NCBI GenBank assembly: GCA_937921805.1
Contig: CAKZUS010000325.1
Span: 1 to 8,583 of the forward strand
DNA length: 8,583 nt
DNA from: an uncultured Granulosicoccaceae bacterium
GTDB lineage: Bacteria; Pseudomonadota; Gammaproteobacteria; JABXHR01
Direction of reading: 5' to 3'
Positions 6,513 to 8,583 of this stretch are shown piece after piece. Both the position numbers and the translations under genes were made by a program. Under the pieces are notes generated by a model that searched no databases, was not told the DNA's origin, and saw nothing but the letters and a program-made list of their open reading frames with translations. Each line of letters begins with the position of its first letter. Positions within the stretch are counted from its first letter, which is position 1.

Positions 6513-6532
6513 TGTATAGACGGGAGGACTCT

Positions 6533-6910
6533 ATGCAACACCACCTTTGTGCCTGCACACGCTGCACACTCACTGGCGAGGCCTGCGCGCTTAGCTTTCA
6601 GTTCGCTCAGCAGATCGCACACGCCATTGCCACTGCCAATGCGATGCTGCACCAGTCGCTAGATGTCTCTGGCACGCTCCACTGCGACTGCCCGTCTAGC
6701 AAAGAGAGCTGCTCTTTGGCCTACCGCGCTCGCAGCAGTGAAATCACTGTCGTGGGAGGGGCTGATCAGCGCTTCAACTTCGACCAGCTGGCTCTGCCTT
6801 GCGAGGCTGATGACGAAGACCTCGGCAGCAGTCTTGATATAGACTTCGACCCGGCTATCGGTCGTGCTATTACCATCACTCGCTCCGAGCAGACGCATCC
6901 GTTGTCGTAA
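6533..6910 (+). CDS. Uncharacterised Cys/His-rich protein under cobalamin riboswitch control
   Basis: I do not recognise this 125-residue protein. It begins MQHHLCACTRCTLTGEAC, giving Cys6, Cys8, Cys11 and Cys18 next to a His pair, then has HCDC at 50-53, Cys60 and Cys90. The C-terminal third is acidic (EADDEDLGSSLDIDFDP, 91-107). There is no signal peptide or membrane helix, so it is probably cytoplasmic. The ATG at 6533 follows gggagga at ideal spacing, and third positions are GC-biased as in neighbouring genes, so I take it as real. It is the first gene after the cobalamin riboswitch, which implies expression when cobalamin is low. Binding of cobalt or another metal, or of an Fe-S centre, is a guess from the Cys/His spacing. 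It does not look like CbtB, CobW, HupE or a BtuB receptor. Its last 35 bases overlap the convergent chemoreceptor gene. Confidence 0.75.
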   Translation: MQHHLCACTRCTLTGEACALSFQFAQQIAHAIATANAMLHQSLDVSGTLHCDCPSSKESCSLAYRARSSEITVVGGADQRFNFDQLALPCEADDEDLGSSLDIDFDPAIGRAITITRSEQTHPLS

Positions 6911-8583
6911 CCGGGTCTTCGTCTGGCAGGCGAATATGCAGCCTTTGCGTATGGCTTTGCGCCGAGGACATCTTGTGCAGACTCTCCGCGCTGCAATGGA
7001 GCTCGCGCGCCTCCATCGCCGTGACGCTCATAAGAGAATGCAGGCTGCCGACGGAGCTATCGATATTCGCCACAGCCGTCGCCTGCTCTTCTGTGGCGCT
7101 GGCAACCGCACCGCTCATTTCGGTCAGGCGATGAATAAACTCTGCAATCTGCCCAAAGTGTTTACTGGTTGCAAAAACCTGGACTTGCCCGGCTTCAAAG
7201 GCCTGCAGGCCCACACTAATAGCACTGACTGCCTCGACGCTGCTCTCTTGAACCTGCTCAATCATCTCTTCGATTTCACTGGCTGAGACTTTAGTACGCT
7301 GCGCCAAAGAGCGCACCTCGTCTGCCACTACTGCAAAGCCTCGGCCGTGCTCACCCGCTCGCGAAGCTTCGATTGTGGCATTGAGCGCAAGCAAGTTGGT
7401 TTGCTCCGCCACCGTGACAATAATATCCAGTACGCTGCCAATGCTCTTGCTGCTGCGGCTCAGGCTATCGATCACTTCGCTGATTCTGCGAATGTCATCC
7501 GCCATACGCTCCATACTCACGTTCGCATCCGTGACGCTACGCTGCCCCTCTTGCGAGAGGGCGTAGACTTGCTGCGCCAACTGCGCCGCATCATTGGTAT
7601 TGCTCGCAACGCCGGAGAACGACGCTGACAATTGTGTCACCGCCGTCGCGCTCAAATCGATCTGCGATGTCTGGTCTTGCATCGAAACATGCCAGCGTTC
7701 AACTGTTTCCATCAACTCCATCAACCCGTCCGTCAGCGCAGCATTGCTCGCCCGGGTTTGAGATGCTGTAGAGGAGACCACGTCGCACAGCACGTCTATA
7801 CCCCGACCCAAGTTCGCCACTTCTTTGACCGCCGAGGGCGGCGCAAAAGAGACTGAAATATCGCGTGTTGCGGGAATATCATTAAGTGCCTGGGCTACGG
7901 AGGCTAATGGGGTAAACAAATGCCGTCGTAGTAGCACTTTTTGCCGCCACAGCAACAGACCCATTGTCGCAATAGACAGCCCGAGTAGACTGATGCTGAG
8001 CATAATAATCTGCCAGCTCCCCCCGGCGGCGGCGGCGCGGCGGGCTTGTAGAACATCCAATATATTGCCAACCGCCAGCAGCCATGACCCAACAGCAGTC
8101 TGGAAAGCCCGCCCCGACAGCAGCTTACGCCCCGCTTCTTTGCCCCCTTGCACCACCCATTGCGTCGTGCGCAGCGCCTGCGCTTGCAGAGTCATCACCG
8201 CTGTCTCGCTGCGATGCAACTCATCAAGCAGCCCCTGATCAGAGGCCGGCAAGCCAAATTCCTGTGCATCGAAAGGGATTGCTGTGCCCGCGATAGTATC
8301 GGTCGCCACATCGCCTACAACACGTTGATCCCAATAATCGACTCGAAATGGATCCGGGCGCGGCACGTCGCCCCGGTGCATATCTAGCGCTTCGCGGTAT
8401 AAGCGCAAGAGCGCCGGGCTTTCAGTCGAGACGTACATTCGCAGCAGCCGCGTCATATCGCGCGCATCTTGTTGCATCCACTGCAGACGCTGCTCGGCAG
8501 GGGTAGTTCGGGCGGCAATATCCAGCTGAGACACGCCGTAGAACAGCCCCCACAACGCCCCAAAGCTAATGCACAGCGTGAAG
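6876..8583 (-). CDS. Methyl-accepting chemotaxis protein (N-terminus cut by right edge)
   Basis: A chemoreceptor that senses a ligand outside the cytoplasmic membrane and controls CheA/CheW. 568 residues are visible and the frame runs off the window, so the true start lies outside. The visible N-terminus FTLCISFGALWGLFYGV is the end of the first membrane helix. A periplasmic, mostly helical sensor region of about 170 residues follows; it contains HRGDVPRPDPF and DYWD, a motif I recall from other gammaproteobacterial sensor regions. The second membrane helix is at about 190-212, then a weak HAMP-like segment and the coiled-coil signalling domain. The conserved tip is VAEQTNLLALNATIEASRAG (about 391-410), followed by EHGRGFAVVADEVRSLAQRT. 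The tail LPDEDPVTTTDASARSE ends without the CheR-binding pentapeptide of enteric receptors. The 3' end overlaps the convergent Cys-rich gene by 35 bases. The ligand cannot be told. Confidence 0.95.
   Translation of the reverse strand, partial: FTLCISFGALWGLFYGVSQLDIAARTTPAEQRLQWMQQDARDMTRLLRMYVSTESPALLRLYREALDMHRGDVPRPDPFRVDYWDQRVVGDVATDTIAGTAIPFDAQEFGLPASDQGLLDELHRSETAVMTLQAQALRTTQWVVQGGKEAGRKLLSGRAFQTAVGSWLLAVGNILDVLQARRAAAAGGSWQIIMLSISLLGLSIATMGLLLWRQKVLLRRHLFTPLASVAQALNDIPATRDISVSFAPPSAVKEVANLGRGIDVLCDVVSSTASQTRASNAALTDGLMELMETVERWHVSMQDQTSQIDLSATAVTQLSASFSGVASNTNDAAQLAQQVYALSQEGQRSVTDANVSMERMADDIRRISEVIDSLSRSSKSIGSVLDIIVTVAEQTNLLALNATIEASRAGEHGRGFAVVADEVRSLAQRTKVSASEIEEMIEQVQESSVEAVSAISVGLQAFEAGQVQVFATSKHFGQIAEFIHRLTEMSGAVASATEEQATAVANIDSSVGSLHSLMSVTAMEARELHCSAESLHKMSSAQSHTQRLHIRLPDEDPVTTTDASARSE

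Noticed and set aside
6659..6898. Minus-strand 79-codon frame opposite the Cys-rich gene
   Set aside because: No ribosome site or recognisable motif; the opposite strand has the riboswitch, ribosome site and coding bias.
8028..8041. GGC-type trinucleotide run near the second chemoreceptor membrane helix
   Set aside because: Short and explained by Ala/Gly codons before the membrane helix.

Overview
The window looks like chromosomal DNA of a gammaproteobacterium. AroC reads very close to the enterobacterial enzyme, an ECF sigma factor is followed by a DUF3379-type membrane protein (a pair typical of gammaproteobacteria), and GC content is moderately high with GC-rich third codon positions. I cannot name the genus. 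There are no tRNA or rRNA genes, insertion sequences or CRISPR arrays. Gene density is high and the open reading frames are intact.

Layout from left to right. 1-1417 (-) is the N-terminal two thirds of a CheA chemotaxis kinase, cut by the left edge. 1418-1575 is a leader carrying two mutually exclusive hairpins. 1576-2679 (-) is aroC, chorismate synthase. A short divergent gap follows, with a -10 box placed so that the next transcript may be leaderless. 2726-3205 (+) is a membrane-anchored retropepsin-like aspartic protease. 6172 down to 3162 (-) is a probable three-gene operon: an ECF sigma factor, a DUF3379 single-pass membrane protein that is a likely anti-sigma or sigma partner, and an unusual regulator with a degenerate receiver, an intact receiver, a PAS-like region and a degenerate GGDEF domain. 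6173-6532 is a divergent regulatory region with a promoter and a clear cobalamin riboswitch on the + strand. The riboswitch precedes 6533-6910 (+), a Cys/His-rich 125-residue protein I do not recognise, with a strong ribosome binding site. 6876-8583 (-) is a methyl-accepting chemotaxis protein, cut by the right edge.

How they may work together: the chemoreceptor and CheA are signalling proteins of the same kind of pathway but are not in one operon. The sigma/DUF3379/receiver-GGDEF cluster looks like a separate envelope or surface signalling unit in which a transcription factor, its membrane partner and a phosphorylatable, probably non-catalytic GGDEF protein are co-expressed. The most novel-looking item is the B12-riboswitch-controlled Cys-rich protein, since such riboswitches usually precede recognisable cobalamin uptake or synthesis genes or B12-independent isozymes. 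The second is the sigma/DUF3379/REC-PAS-GGDEF arrangement.
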